Notes: generated by a model from the letters alone, not told the origin. 64,000 nt of DNA from Actinoplanes sichuanensis (GCF_033097365.1 NZ_AP028461.1:1860001-1924000), one strand, 5' to 3'; counted from the stretch's first letter, positions 34,316-43,449 are shown. Numbers and translations are program-made.

Positions 34316-35650
34316 TCAGTGGCGGGGCCGCAGGGCGGTGGCCAGGACCTCGTGGGCTACCGCGCCGCCCAGGGCCAGGCCGGTCCGGTTGCTGAAATCG
34401 AAGTGCAGGCCGCCGTAGACCCGGGAGCGACCCGCCTCGGCCGCCGCGGCCGAGAAAGCCGGATAGGTACGTGCGGTGCCGCCCGGAGCGGAGTCGGTGG
34501 CATGACTGAAGGTGATCCGGTCGGTGTGGAAGAACCCGGCCAGCACGGTCGCCGCCGCCCCGCTGTACGAGCTGTGGCCGGAGACGTACTCGGGAGAACC
34601 GCCCACACTGCCGGCGCGGGCCGTCCACGCCGGGTCGGTGGTCTCCCGGATCGCCGTGGTCGGGCGCCAGTGCCGGTACGTGAACTTGGTCGACACCGTC
34701 ACCACAGTCGTGTCGGCGAGCGCCATCGTGAGCAGCGCGGTGAGCCGGGCCTCGTCCGGTAGTCGCAGGTGACGAGCCTCGGCGACGGACAGTGTGATCC
34801 GCAGCCACTCGCCCGGCGGCTGGCTCGAACCGGCCGGCAACGACCAGAACTGGTAGGTGGCCAGCAGGTCCGGTCGGTCCACGGCGCCGTTGCCCAGGTC
34901 GGCCACCTCGGCATACGCGCTCGCGTACGCCGCGGAGTCCGGCGCCGGCGGTCCGGACGGCAGGTAGCGGGCCGGGTCGGCGACGGCGAACGGACGCACA
35001 TGGCGATATTGGACCCCGGACCAGGCGGTACGGAACACGCCCGGCCCGAATCCGGCGGGCTGCGTCTCGACCGGCGTGGAGCCGTCATCGGTTCGGGCCT
35101 CGACCACGGCGGCGCCGACGTGCTCGCCCCAGGTGACGCCACTGTCCACACCCCGGTGCAGGCGGGCCAGGTCGGCGGCGAGGCGGGCGTCGTACAGTGC
35201 GGCGCGGGCGGCGTCGACGCGTACCAGGACGGCGTGGGCGGCGGCGGCCGCGGCGGCCTGCGGGTTGGCGTGCCGCGGTCCACGCCCGGTGACCAGGGCC
35301 GGTTCGCGCGAGCCGGAGATGCCGTTGACCGCGTCGTAGACGGCGACGTTGACCATGGCGTACAGGCGGGCCGCGTCGGCATCGGAGGCCCGGGTCACCC
35401 GAACCGCGTCGAGGGCCGACTGGTTCCAGCCGGCGACCACCGCGATGTCCGGCTCCGAGGTATCCGCCGGACGTCCGGCGACAGCCGAGGGCGCCGTGAC
35501 GGCGGTGATGACTTCAGGTGTCCTGAGCGGGGTGAGGGCCGCGGGTGGAGCGGCGGCTGCGGATGCTGCGAATCCGGCGCCGGTCAGCGCCGAGATGATC
35601 ACGACTAGGAGTCTTCGCACAGTCGGAGCCTCCCGCGTCAAGGCCGTCAT
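34316..35650 (-). CDS. Vanadium-dependent haloperoxidase / PAP2-superfamily protein, secreted
   Basis: 444 residues with a signal peptide (LLVVIISALTGAGFAASAAAA). The PAP2 vanadate/phosphate site is clear: KFTYRHWRPTTAI (Lys, Arg), PEYVSGHSSYSGAAA (SGH acid His) and SRVYGGLHFDFSN (Arg, His). The long N-terminal helical region (YAMVNVAVYDAVNGI) is typical of the vanadium haloperoxidase group rather than small phosphatases. Halogenating activity cannot be predicted; many bacterial members are phosphatases. Converges with the SGNH gene with 28 bases between stops. Confidence 0.85.
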   Translation of the reverse strand: MTALTREAPTVRRLLVVIISALTGAGFAASAAAAPPAALTPLRTPEVITAVTAPSAVAGRPADTSEPDIAVVAGWNQSALDAVRVTRASDADAARLYAMVNVAVYDAVNGISGSREPALVTGRGPRHANPQAAAAAAAHAVLVRVDAARAALYDARLAADLARLHRGVDSGVTWGEHVGAAVVEARTDDGSTPVETQPAGFGPGVFRTAWSGVQYRHVRPFAVADPARYLPSGPPAPDSAAYASAYAEVADLGNGAVDRPDLLATYQFWSLPAGSSQPPGEWLRITLSVAEARHLRLPDEARLTALLTMALADTTVVTVSTKFTYRHWRPTTAIRETTDPAWTARAGSVGGSPEYVSGHSSYSGAAATVLAGFFHTDRITFSHATDSAPGGTARTYPAFSAAAAEAGRSRVYGGLHFDFSNRTGLALGGAVAHEVLATALRPRH

Positions 35651-35738
35651 GAGGGTCGATGTGTAGCCGATACGACTGCCGCTCGCACGGCCGGCGCTGA
35701 TTCACCTCCGGCCGTGCGGGCGTGGGCTCGCCACGGTG

Positions 35739-36158
35739 TCAGGCGGCAGAGGCCGCGGTGGTCTTGGTCTTGGCCAGGGCGTTCGTCTTCAGCTGCTCGT
35801 ATTCGGCCGCGCTGATCGCACCGGAGTCGAGGAGCTGCTTGGCGGACGCGATCTCGTCGGTGACGCTGCCACCGGACGGCCCGGCGACCTGCCTGATGTA
35901 CGCGTCCTGCCGGCGGACCGCCTCGGCCTGCGCGGCCAGGGCGCGCTCGGTCATGCCGCCACCCCGGGCGATCAGGTAGATCAACATGCCCAGGATCGGC
36001 AGGAAGATCAGGAACAGGCACCAGAACGTCTTGGCCACCCCGCCGAGGTCCTTGCTCCGGAACAGGTCGCCGAAGACCCAGAACAGACACATGAACCAGG
36101 CGACGAAGATGAAGAACTCGAGCAGCGCCAGCAGGAACGAACCGTTGTCGTCGAACAC
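35739..36158 (-). CDS. Small membrane protein with PLDc_N and SHOCT domains
   Basis: 139 residues from a GTG at 36158, with GGAAGGGAAATGG upstream. Two membrane helices: LLALLEFFIFVAWFMCLFWVF and TFWCLFLIFLPILGMLIYLIA, as in the PLDc_N domain. The C-terminus has a SHOCT motif, TDEIASAKQLLDSGAISAAEYEQLKTNAL. Such proteins are common in actinobacteria; function unknown, possibly oligomeric membrane regulators. Confidence 0.85.
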   Translation of the reverse strand: MFDDNGSFLLALLEFFIFVAWFMCLFWVFGDLFRSKDLGGVAKTFWCLFLIFLPILGMLIYLIARGGGMTERALAAQAEAVRRQDAYIRQVAGPSGGSVTDEIASAKQLLDSGAISAAEYEQLKTNALAKTKTTAASAA

Positions 36159-36279
36159 GCCATTTCCCTTCCGGAAGGAGCGCCGCCCCCGGTAGGAATC
36201 CGGGTCGGCGTCTCGTCCGTCAAGTGCAGCGCTTGCCGGGCCGGCGGCCCTCATCCCGAGCGGATTACTTTGCGGTCCC

Positions 36280-36344
36280 GCACCGGTCCGGCGCCCGCAC
36301 CGGTCCGGCGCCCGCACCGGTCCGGCCCGCACCGGTCAGGCGCC
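36280..36344. repeat. 17-nt tandem repeat past the HEAT-like gene end
   Basis: Units GCACCGGTCCGGCGCCC start at 36280 and 36297, a 15-nt version at 36314 and a diverged one at 36329. The last contains the gene's final codons and stop (36336-36338); the others lie beyond the stop. Confidence 0.88.
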
Positions 36345-36836
36345 TGCCCCGGTCAGGACCCGGATCGCCCGGTCGGTGGCTCGCCGGACCCGCTCGACCG
36401 GGTCACCGCGTATCGAGGCCAGGACCGGCAGGGCTTCGCCGACCAGATGTCTCGCCGCCACCTTGGCGGCCATCTCACGGACCCGCCAAGCCTCGTCGGC
36501 CAGCGCCGCCACGGCGACCGGCGCCGCGCTGTCGTCCCACACCCAGAGCAGGCCGCGCAGCCCCCAGACCCGCAGCCAGTAGCTGTCCGGGCGGGGCAGC
36601 CTGGCCAGGTGGTTGTCCGGGCGGGGCAGTTCGATCGAGTGGTTGTCCGGGCGGGGCGGTCCGGCCAGGAACCGCCCGGCGGCCGGGCCGCCCAGCGCCA
36701 GGATCAGGGCGGGATCGGCGTCGTCACCCCGGGCTAGGCGGATGCACCCGGCAATCACGGCTGCGGCTCCCCGCCGACCGCACTCGGCCTCGATGCTGTC
36801 GCGCGGACGCAGCCCCCAGCGGGAGCTCGCGGTCAC
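36336..36836 (-). CDS. HEAT-repeat-like hypothetical protein
   Basis: 166 residues, GTG start overlapping the preceding gene's stop (GTGA). The last ~70 residues look like HEAT helices: PVAVAALADEAWRVREMAAKVAARHL and LPVLASIRGDPVERVRRATDRAIRVL. The middle contains a PRPDNH/LPRPDSY segment repeated from 30-nt DNA units. HEAT folds mediate protein contacts; no specific role can be given. Its 3' end is followed by 17-nt repeats. Confidence 0.65.
   Translation of the reverse strand: MTASSRWGLRPRDSIEAECGRRGAAAVIAGCIRLARGDDADPALILALGGPAAGRFLAGPPRPDNHSIELPRPDNHLARLPRPDSYWLRVWGLRGLLWVWDDSAAPVAVAALADEAWRVREMAAKVAARHLVGEALPVLASIRGDPVERVRRATDRAIRVLTGAGA
36591..36665. repeat. 30-nt in-frame repeat within the HEAT-like gene
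   Basis: TGTCCGGGCGGGGCAG recurs at 30-nt spacing three times (about 36594, 36614+10 and 36644). Period of ten codons, giving the repeated PRPDN peptide. Confidence 0.75.
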
Positions 36837-37069
36837 TCGAGATGCTCAGCCGGCTCCCGGCGGCGGGGTCGCAGACCTGGGTCGGCGCTCGCCTGTGGGG
36901 CACGGCTGCGGAGTGGGATCACAACGCCGTCCGCGCCGGCCTTTCCGGATGGCGTCAGGTCGACGAGTTCGACGGGCTCGGTGATGGGCACCATGGCAGG
37001 CCTTCCGGTCGGGCCGTCAGTCGCGGGCGGGAACAGGATGGCTGCCATCATGCCCGTCCCGTATGACAA
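36833..37069 (-). CDS. Hypothetical protein coupled to the HEAT-like gene
   Basis: 78 residues. Composition is protein-like in the first half (PITEPVELVDLTPSGKAGADGVVIPLR) and Arg/Pro-rich at the end. It overlaps the following gene by 4 nt (GTGA), which is the main reason to accept it. Start may be at Met7 or Met8 instead. Not recognised. Confidence 0.45.
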   Translation of the reverse strand: MSYGTGMMAAILFPPATDGPTGRPAMVPITEPVELVDLTPSGKAGADGVVIPLRSRAPQASADPGLRPRRREPAEHLE

Positions 37070-37661
37070 GTTCCGCCCCGCCCGCCGTCATCCCGGTCGC
37101 GACATGCCCGCGGACCCGGATCTTGCGAGGCGGCGACGCCCCAGAATCCGCAACCTCACAAGATCGCGAGGGAGGTGTGAGAGGGGGCGCCCGCGAGGAA
37201 GGCGGGCGAGGGAGATGAGAGAGGGAGGCGGGAGGGAGGTGAGAGAGGAGGAACCCGCGAGGGAGGTGCGCGAGGGAGGTGAGAGAGGAGGCGTGCGAGG
37301 GAGGTGCGCGAGGGAGATGAGAGAGGAGGCGTGCGAGGGAGGTGCGGGACGGGGACGCACGAGGGGAGAGGGCGAGAGGGCGTGCGGAGGGTGTGCGAGG
37401 GAGGGGCGACCGAGGGAGAGCGTGCGAGGGAGGGTGTGCGAGGGAGGGGCGACCGAGGGAGAGCGTGCGAGGGAGGGTGTGCGAGGGAGGGGCGACCGAG
37501 GGAGAGCGTGCGAGAGGGGGCGGGCGAGGGCGGGCGAAGGAAGGGAGGCGAGGGTGGGGCGAAGCGGAAAGGAGCGCCCGAAGGAGGCCGGTGAAAGGGC
37601 GGCCGAGGGGGGCGTGCGAGGGAACGGCCAGGTGAGAAGGCAGGCGCGGCCCCGGCGCCGC
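37070..37661. other. Intergenic purine-rich tract
   Basis: 592 bases without a convincing gene. From ~37160 to ~37630 the plus strand is almost entirely G and A with a periodic CG, made of GAGGGAGG and GTGCGAGGGAGG motifs. Apparent ORFs here encode only Glu/Gly/Arg strings and are compositional artefacts. The many G3 runs make G-quadruplex or triplex formation possible. Confidence 0.8.
37390..37515. repeat. Three 42-nt tandem units
   Basis: Units at 37390-37431, 37432-37473 and 37474-37515 start GGTGTGCGAGGGAGGGGCGA; the third diverges at its end. They sit within the purine-rich tract downstream of the RhtA-like exporter gene. Confidence 0.88.
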
Positions 37662-38552
37662 TCACCGCACGGGTTCGGCGGACCCCCGATGTGGTGCGCG
37701 GTGGTGCGAATCGGACCGTAGGTCGGCGCGCGGGGTTTGGACGGCTCCGGCGCTGGCCACGATCACCAGGGCTACGGCCAGCAGTTCGAGCGGGGACAGG
37801 CGCTGGCCCAGGACGACGAGACCGGCCAGCACCGCCACCGCCGGGCCGAGGCTCATCAGTACCGCGAACGTGGACGTGGGGATCCGGCGCAGGGCCAGCA
37901 GTTCCATGGTGTACGGCAGCATCGACGACATCAGCGCCACCACCGCGCCCAGTCCGATGGTCACCGGGTCGAGGAGCGCGTCGCCGGCGTCGGCGATCCC
38001 GAACGGCAGGGTGATCAGCGCGGCCACCGCGAGGGCCAGCGCGAGCCCGTCGGCGCGGGGGAACCGCTGCCCGGTGCGGGCACTGAACACGATGTAACCC
38101 GCCCACATCGCCCCGGCGCCGAACGCGAACGCCGCCCCGGCCGGGGTCAGCCGGTCGAACCCCTGGTATCCGAGCAGCACCACCCCGGCGAGGGCGAGCC
38201 CGGCCCACCACCAGCCGGACCGGCGGCGGGCGGTGACGACGGCGAGGGTCAGCGGCCCGAGCACTTCGAGGGTGACCGCCGGCCCGAGCGGGATCCGGTC
38301 GATGGCCTGGTAGAACAGCCCGTTCATGCCGGCCATGGCGACACCGAACCCGAGCACCGAGAGCCAGTCGTCCCGACGGTACCCGCGCAGCCTGGGCCGG
38401 CACACCGCGAGCAGCACGATCGCGGCGATGAGCAGCCGCAGCGCGACCACTCCGGCGGCACCGGCCCGGGGGAACAGCAGCGCCGCCACCGCCGAGCCGA
38501 ACTGCACGGACAGCGCCGCGCCGAGGACGAGTGCCGTACCCACCGAAGTCAC
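37662..38552 (-). CDS. EamA/DMT-family exporter (RhtA-like)
   Basis: 296 residues with ten membrane helices in two EamA repeats (SVQFGSAVAALLFPRAGAAGVVALRLL; LLGYQGFDRLTPAGAAFAFGAGAMWAGYIV). The pattern matches RhtA-type threonine/homoserine or purine exporters. The C-terminal ~25 residues are basic and soluble. Divergent from a LysR regulator 69 bases away, a common arrangement in which LysR controls the exporter. Confidence 0.9.
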   Translation of the reverse strand: MTSVGTALVLGAALSVQFGSAVAALLFPRAGAAGVVALRLLIAAIVLLAVCRPRLRGYRRDDWLSVLGFGVAMAGMNGLFYQAIDRIPLGPAVTLEVLGPLTLAVVTARRRSGWWWAGLALAGVVLLGYQGFDRLTPAGAAFAFGAGAMWAGYIVFSARTGQRFPRADGLALALAVAALITLPFGIADAGDALLDPVTIGLGAVVALMSSMLPYTMELLALRRIPTSTFAVLMSLGPAVAVLAGLVVLGQRLSPLELLAVALVIVASAGAVQTPRADLRSDSHHRAPHRGSAEPVR

Positions 38553-38621
38553 AGCCGTACGCTAATCGGGCCCGGACCGTACCGGAAATGCCGTCCCCAG
38601 CTGTGGTTATGCTCTGCGGTC

Positions 38622-39476
38622 ATGACCGTGGACCTGCGGCACCTGCGGGCGTTCCTGGCCGTCGCGGCCGAGGGCAACGTGACCCGGGCGGCGGCTCGCC
38701 TGCACATCACCCAGCCCGCGCTGTCGCGCACCCTGCGCCAACTGGAGGCCCATCTCGGGGTGACGCTCGCCGACCGGTCCACCCATCACCTGGAACTGAC
38801 TCCGGCCGGGCTGGCGTTCCGGGACCGGGCCGCCGCCGCGGTCGCGGCGGTCGACGAGGTTCTCGATCCGGTACGGGTGGGCACGTGGCCGCTTCGGCTC
38901 GGGCATGCCTGGTCGGCGCTGGGCGAACACACCGGTCGACTGCTGCGGGCGTGGGACGAGGCGTACCCGGACGTGCCGTTGCGGCTGCTGCGGATCGACG
39001 ACCGGGCGGCCGGGCTGACCGACGGCCGGACCGACGTCGCGGTGCTGCGCGACCCGGGCGAGATCCCGGGCGTGCACACCGAGTGCCTGGTGACCGAGGC
39101 CCGGCTGGCCGCCGTCCCGGCCGACGGTGACCTGGCCCGACGCCCCGCGGTGACGTTGGCCGACCTGGCCGCCCACCCGATCGCGATCAACACGGTGACC
39201 GGTACGACCAGCCTGGACCTGTGGCCACCGGGCACCGGCCCGTCCGCCGTGGTGGAGGTGGCGAACACCGACGACTGGCTGGCCGCGATCACCGCCGGGC
39301 GGGCGGCCGGAGTGACCAGCGTCGCGACCGCCGCCATGTACCCGCATCCGGCGGTCGCCTACGTCCCGCTGACCGATGCCCCACCACTGCACCTGCACGT
39401 CGCCTGGCGGGAGCCGGCCACCCATCCGGCGGTTCCGGCCCTGATCAGACTCCTGCGCAGACTGCAGGCAGGGTGA
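38622..39476 (+). CDS. LysR-family regulator
   Basis: 284 residues from the ATG at 38622. HTH: LRHLRAFLAVAAEGNVTRAAARLHITQPALSRTLRQLEAHLGVTL. The effector-binding domain follows from ~90 (LRLGHAWSALGEHTGRLLRAW). Divergent from the RhtA-like exporter, its likely target. The longer frame from 37737 is shadow. A hairpin follows the stop. Confidence 0.92.
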   Translation: MTVDLRHLRAFLAVAAEGNVTRAAARLHITQPALSRTLRQLEAHLGVTLADRSTHHLELTPAGLAFRDRAAAAVAAVDEVLDPVRVGTWPLRLGHAWSALGEHTGRLLRAWDEAYPDVPLRLLRIDDRAAGLTDGRTDVAVLRDPGEIPGVHTECLVTEARLAAVPADGDLARRPAVTLADLAAHPIAINTVTGTTSLDLWPPGTGPSAVVEVANTDDWLAAITAGRAAGVTSVATAAMYPHPAVAYVPLTDAPPLHLHVAWREPATHPAVPALIRLLRRLQAG

Positions 39477-39489
39477 CCGTCGCGTCCGG

Positions 39490-39511
39490 GCCGTCCGGCG
39501 CGGCGGACGGC
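39490..39511. terminator. Hairpin between convergent LysR and GH5-like genes
   Basis: GCCGTCCG pairs perfectly with CGGACGGC across a 6-base loop, 14 bases past the LysR stop; it could serve both directions. Confidence 0.6.
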
Positions 39512-39558
39512 TCCCGGGACCGCGCGACGATCCGCCCCGCTCACCGCCGGTGAAACGG

Positions 39559-41040
39559 TCAGGACATCGCGACGTCGTCGAACCAGACCGTGCCGGTGTT
39601 GTCGCCCGACTTCAGGTGCAGCTGGACACCCGCCGCACCGGGCGGGGCGACCGTCTCGACGAACAGTTTCGTCCAGGTCGTGGTGCCGGTCGGCAGCCGG
39701 TTCGAGTTGTGCTGGCTGATCCAGCGGCCCTCGGCGTCGAACCAGCTCAACGTGATCTCGGTGATCCCGGTCGCGGCGGTGCCCCGGGCGTACGCCTCGG
39801 CCCGCCACCGGTGACCGGCCTGCACCGGCGTGATCGGTGACGTGACGAGCGACGGCAGGCCCGCCGCGGTTCGGGTGGTGCCGGTGAACCGGGCCGCCGC
39901 CTTTCCGGTCCGGGCGACCCCGGTGGTGATCCGGGCACCGCCGGCCGCGGGCAGGTTCTGCCGCCACGGCGAATCGCGGGCCGCGGATTCGAAGCTCAGG
40001 TTGAGCACCGTGTTCTGGGTGGTCCCGGTGGTCCAGGCGTTCCTCACCACACTGGCCGCCGCCTTCGGGGTGCCGTCGGTGCGGTGCAGGCCGAACTTGT
40101 ACTGGGCCGGTTTCGCGGACACCGCCGAATGCTCCGGGATCGCCCCCGGCAGGAAGTCGGTGAACGTCCACGGCGACACCGAGCCGACACCTGCCTCCCG
40201 GGCCGCGCGGAACACCCGGGCCAGGAACGCCGCCTGCTCACCTTCAGTGTCGACGGCGCTGCTCAGGCCGGTCTCGCCGATCACGATCGGCGACGGGGAC
40301 ACCGCGGCCTGCGCTTTGCGGATCTCCGCCAGCGACCGTTCCGAGCTGCCGTAGAAGTGGAAGTCGTAGTAGTCCAGCGGGGTGCCGGTCAACGCCTTCT
40401 TGATCTTGGCCATGCCGGGGGCGCCGGTCGTGCCGTCCACCGACAGGGTCAGCGGCATCGCCGGGGCGGCCGCCCGGACCGCCGGGATCAGCTTGCGCAC
40501 CCACGCCACGGCCGCGGTGTCGTCCGGCTGGAACTCGTTCTTCAACTCGACCGCGATCACCCGGGGATCGTTGACGTACGGCGCGAGCACCGTCTTCGCC
40601 CAGGTGATGCTGCGGGTGGTCTCGGTGTAGCCGTCCCACCAGTCGAACAGGGTCAGCTTCACGGTCATCCGGTTCTTCGCGGCGATGCCGACGAAGGTGC
40701 TCAGGCGCTCGGCGTACAGACTCAGGGGTTTGGGGTAACCGAAAGCCTGCGGGAAGACGATGACCCGCACGTTGTTCGCGCCCAGCGCGGCCGCCTTGGC
40801 CAGGTCGGCCTCGATCCGCGGCGCGTCGAACTCGGTCCACATCGACGACCAGGCGGCGTTCGACGGGTAGTAGTTGAGGCTCTTCGCCACGCGCACCGAC
40901 GCGAGCCGCCCGGCCAGCGTCGGCAGGACCGCCGACGATAGACCGGTCACCGCGTCGGCCGAGGCCGGCACCGACGGAACGGCCACGCCTAGAGTGAGCG
41001 CGGACGCCAGGACGGCCGCGCGGAATCGAGCGCTGCGCAT
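39559..41040 (-). CDS. Secreted GH5-like glycoside hydrolase with C-terminal carbohydrate-binding domain
   Basis: 493 residues. Signal peptide to ~29 (LASALTLGVAVPSVPASA). A TIM barrel spans ~50-335: NYYPSNAAWSSMW, NNVRVIVFPQAFGYP, acid Glu in VIAVELKNEFQ (Asn-Glu pair), YDFHFYGSSE, nucleophile Glu in PIVIGETGLSS and a Trp in SPWTFTDF. The last ~145 residues are a CBM4/9-like jelly roll (NTVLNLSFE ... WTKLFVETVAPPGAAGVQLHL). Probably a beta-mannanase or cellulase-like enzyme; exact activity unknown. Confidence 0.85.
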   Translation of the reverse strand: MRSARFRAAVLASALTLGVAVPSVPASADAVTGLSSAVLPTLAGRLASVRVAKSLNYYPSNAAWSSMWTEFDAPRIEADLAKAAALGANNVRVIVFPQAFGYPKPLSLYAERLSTFVGIAAKNRMTVKLTLFDWWDGYTETTRSITWAKTVLAPYVNDPRVIAVELKNEFQPDDTAAVAWVRKLIPAVRAAAPAMPLTLSVDGTTGAPGMAKIKKALTGTPLDYYDFHFYGSSERSLAEIRKAQAAVSPSPIVIGETGLSSAVDTEGEQAAFLARVFRAAREAGVGSVSPWTFTDFLPGAIPEHSAVSAKPAQYKFGLHRTDGTPKAAASVVRNAWTTGTTQNTVLNLSFESAARDSPWRQNLPAAGGARITTGVARTGKAAARFTGTTRTAAGLPSLVTSPITPVQAGHRWRAEAYARGTAATGITEITLSWFDAEGRWISQHNSNRLPTGTTTWTKLFVETVAPPGAAGVQLHLKSGDNTGTVWFDDVAMS

Positions 41041-41146
41041 GGAGGAATAGGCCCCTTCTCGCGGATGCGGAATGGCCTACTGATCGGCGTGATTCCACGC
41101 CGGTGGCAGAGCTTGGAGAGGGCAGAGGCGTTGCGGTTCGGTCGCT

Positions 41147-41208
41147 GGTTGCGATCCGGATCGGAGGGTTGCGGTCTCGGTCGTCAGGCGCCGGTTGCCA
41201 TCCGGATC
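41147..41208. repeat. Direct repeat at the 3' end of the small membrane gene
   Basis: GGTTGCGATCCGGATC (41147-41162) and GGTTGCCATCCGGATC (41193-41208) are 46 nt apart. The second copy is coding (IRMATG of the membrane protein); the first lies past its stop. Confidence 0.7.
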
Positions 41209-41534
41209 AGCGCGTTGCCGCCCAGGAGTACGACGTCCGCCCCGGCGATGAACGCCATGCCGCGCTTGAGCAGCTGCTCGGCGAGCTCCGGATCGCCGGC
41301 CCGGAAACCGCGGACGACCAGGATGATGCCGCAGATCACCAGCGGAATCCCACCGACCAGCAGCAGACCGACCTGCCAGGGCGTGTCGCCGCCGGCCACC
41401 AACAGCCCCACCAGCACGGTCGGCAGAATGCCGAAGAACAGCACGGCGAGGACGGCGTACCAGCGCAGCGGCGTAATCGGGTTGCTCACGGCGGAGATCG
41501 TATCCGGAGGGCCCATCACCCAGATCGGGAACAT
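41184..41534 (-). CDS. Small three-helix membrane protein
   Basis: 116 residues from the ATG at 41534, which has AGGAG at the ideal 6-base spacing; a longer TTG start at 41585 is possible but unsupported. Three hydrophobic segments: YAVLAVLFFGILPTVLVGLLVA, VGLLLVGGIPLVICGIILVV and AFIAGADVVLLGG. No recognised family. Confidence 0.7.
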   Translation of the reverse strand: MFPIWVMGPPDTISAVSNPITPLRWYAVLAVLFFGILPTVLVGLLVAGGDTPWQVGLLLVGGIPLVICGIILVVRGFRAGDPELAEQLLKRGMAFIAGADVVLLGGNALIRMATGA

Positions 41535-41683
41535 CGGCGGCTCCTGGGCCAGGGTCACGGCGCCGTCGACGGCGTCCTTCACCAACTGCGCAATCGCGCC
41601 TCACCCGGCCGGCACATCGAACCGGAACCGGATCGGGCGCTGTAGTCAGCATCGTAGTCCGGCTGTCACGGGGAGGTTCGGTC

Positions 41684-42094
41684 ATGGCCGACGAGATGCG
41701 GGGTGTGGTGTTCGGCGGGCCGCTCGAACGGCTCCGGCAGGCGGCCCGGGTCGACCTGCCACGGCTGGCCGACGAGTACGCCCAGATCCGCAACGCATGC
41801 GAGACCACCAAGGGCTACGACGATCGGATGGACCGTCCGGCGTATTTCGGGTCACCCGCGCTCAAAGGGGTCTGGGTCCAGCTGCGGGACGTCCTGTGGT
41901 CGGCCGCCGGGGAAACCGGCAAGAACCTGTGGGAACTGTCGCTGGGGCTGGACGCGGCGGTCAACCGGTTCGCCTATGAGGACACCGTCGCGGGCGACGA
42001 GATGCGCAGGATCCAGGGCCGACTGCAGAGTGATCGGTCGCCCGCCAACGACGAATGGACGGTCGGCTACGACAGCGGCCCGTACCCGGAATAG
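41684..42094 (+). CDS. Helical protein, WXG100/ESX-like (hypothetical)
   Basis: 136 residues with GGGAGG 8 bases upstream. Mostly alpha-helical (LERLRQAARVDLPRLADEYAQIRNAC ... WVQLRDVLWSAAGETGKNLWELSLGLDAAVNRFAYED), like the paired helices of type VII secretion substrates, but no canonical WxG is present. It leads a co-directional group of four genes ending in a lipoprotein. Assignment is inference from fold and context. Confidence 0.6.
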   Translation: MADEMRGVVFGGPLERLRQAARVDLPRLADEYAQIRNACETTKGYDDRMDRPAYFGSPALKGVWVQLRDVLWSAAGETGKNLWELSLGLDAAVNRFAYEDTVAGDEMRRIQGRLQSDRSPANDEWTVGYDSGPYPE

Positions 42095-42104
42095 GAGTCG
42101 TGTG

Positions 42105-43002
42105 ATGGCGGAGTTCCCGCAGAGTCTCGAACTGGCGATCAGCAGCCTCGTCAACACGCTCGTCTACCGGATCATGACGCGGGAGGGCGACAGCGACGCT
42201 CTCGAAGAGTTCGTCGCGGTCACCGGAGTTCCCTACGTCACCGACGTCACGGTCCGGAACTATGCCGACCAGAAGGCCAAGGAGATCTGGGGCCCCTACA
42301 TGGAGCTTCCGCCACCCTCGTCGTTCGATCCGGCGATCGAGGCGCTGGCCGACGCGCAGCCGGTACCTCGATCGGTGGGGTGGGATGGTGTTCCTTCAGG
42401 CCAACACCATTGCCCTGCTCTGGCTGGTGTTGCAGGGATATCAGGAGCAGGTGCGGCAGGCGCAGAACGACGTGGTGAAGCTCGTCAACCTCGCTGAGGA
42501 GGTGATCGACGCCTACGACCCCTCGTCTCTGTGCGGCTCGACCGACAGCAAGAACCTGACCTTCAACATCGCCATCGGTGTGCTGGGTGTCCTGTCCGCG
42601 GGAGCCGGCGCCGCCGGAATGGCCGTGGCCTCCGTCGTCGCCGCGGTCGGTGGCGCCGTCCTCGGCGTGGCCAAGGACGCCTACGAGCCGGCTGCCCCTC
42701 GGGATGCGGACATCGGGGGCGACAGCATGGCTGCGATCTGGCAGAGCATCCTGACTGCGACCGAGAAGCTGCGCCTGCAGTTCGAGGCGTCGGAGCGGGA
42801 ACTGCACGACATCATCGCCGGCTTCCACGCCGGTGTCGTCAACGGGAACATCCGGCTCGGCAAGGCCGGCGACGGCTGGAAGGTGAACATACCGGCGATG
42901 GAGGCGTTCCGGTCGGCGGCGCTGGGCGCCGGCACGACGAGGCTGGACCGGCCGTTGATGGGTTCGGACAACCCGGACCCGGCGCATTCCCCGGATTTCT
43001 GA
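42105..43002 (+). pseudogene. ESX-like helical/membrane protein gene with a 1-nt frameshift
   Basis: The ATG at 42105 opens EFPQSLELAISSLVNTLVYR and continues to about 42365 (FDPAIEALADAQPVP), after which protein-like sequence resumes in the next frame as RYLDRWGGMVFLQANTIALL to the stop at 43002. Dropping one base in CAGCCGGTACC gives 298 residues. The C-terminal part has a Gly/Ala hydrophobic hairpin (IGVLGVLSAGAGAAGMAVAS) and a helical tail, as in LXG/WXG-type toxin carriers. Alternatively two genes, the second from the ATG at 42385. Confidence 0.6.
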
Positions 43003-43023
43003 GTCACATCGGAGGTGAACACG

Positions 43024-43449
43024 ATGGCCGCCATCGCGGAGGATCTCAGGGCGATAGTCGTCACAGCGACCTCACCCGACGGACGAATCGAAGGGCTTGT
43101 GGAATCGCTGGAGCGACGTTGATGGCGGTGGCCTATCAGAAAGCACGGCGGGCAGTCATGCTACAGCGAACTGCGGCCGCCGTTCTCGTCCCGGCATCGG
43201 GAATACCTGCGGCGCGGCCCGGAGATCACCGCGCACGGCAGCTCGCGTGACCAGGAGATCCAGGTGACGGCCGTCGGTCTGATGGACTTCCACCTGCGCA
43301 TCGCGCCCGAGGTGCTGGACCGGCGTGACGAGCGGGGTTTTCTCCAGCTCGCCGACGCCGCGATGAGTGACCTCCGGGCGGACCATCGGCGGGCGAACAC
43401 GGCGCTGCGCCACGAGTTGTACCTGACATACAAGGACAGGGAATGGTGA
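43024..43449 (+). pseudogene. YbaB/EbfC-like gene broken by compensating frameshifts
   Basis: The ATG at 43024 starts AAIAEDLRAIVVTATSPDGR but meets TGA at 43120. Protein-like sequence then appears in a second frame (GATLMAVAYQKARRAVML, ~43101-43160) and returns to the first frame for REYLRRGPEITAHGSSRDQE and VTAVGLMDFHLRIAPEVLDR up to 43449. The order of blocks matches a single ~141-residue protein resembling actinobacterial YbaB-like partners of type VII secretion genes. The two shifts cancel. Family call is tentative. Confidence 0.5.

Noticed and set aside
37304-37635. Glu/Gly/Arg-repeat ORFs in the purine-rich tract
   Set aside because: Any frame of this low-complexity DNA is open; no start with ribosome site and no protein-like composition.
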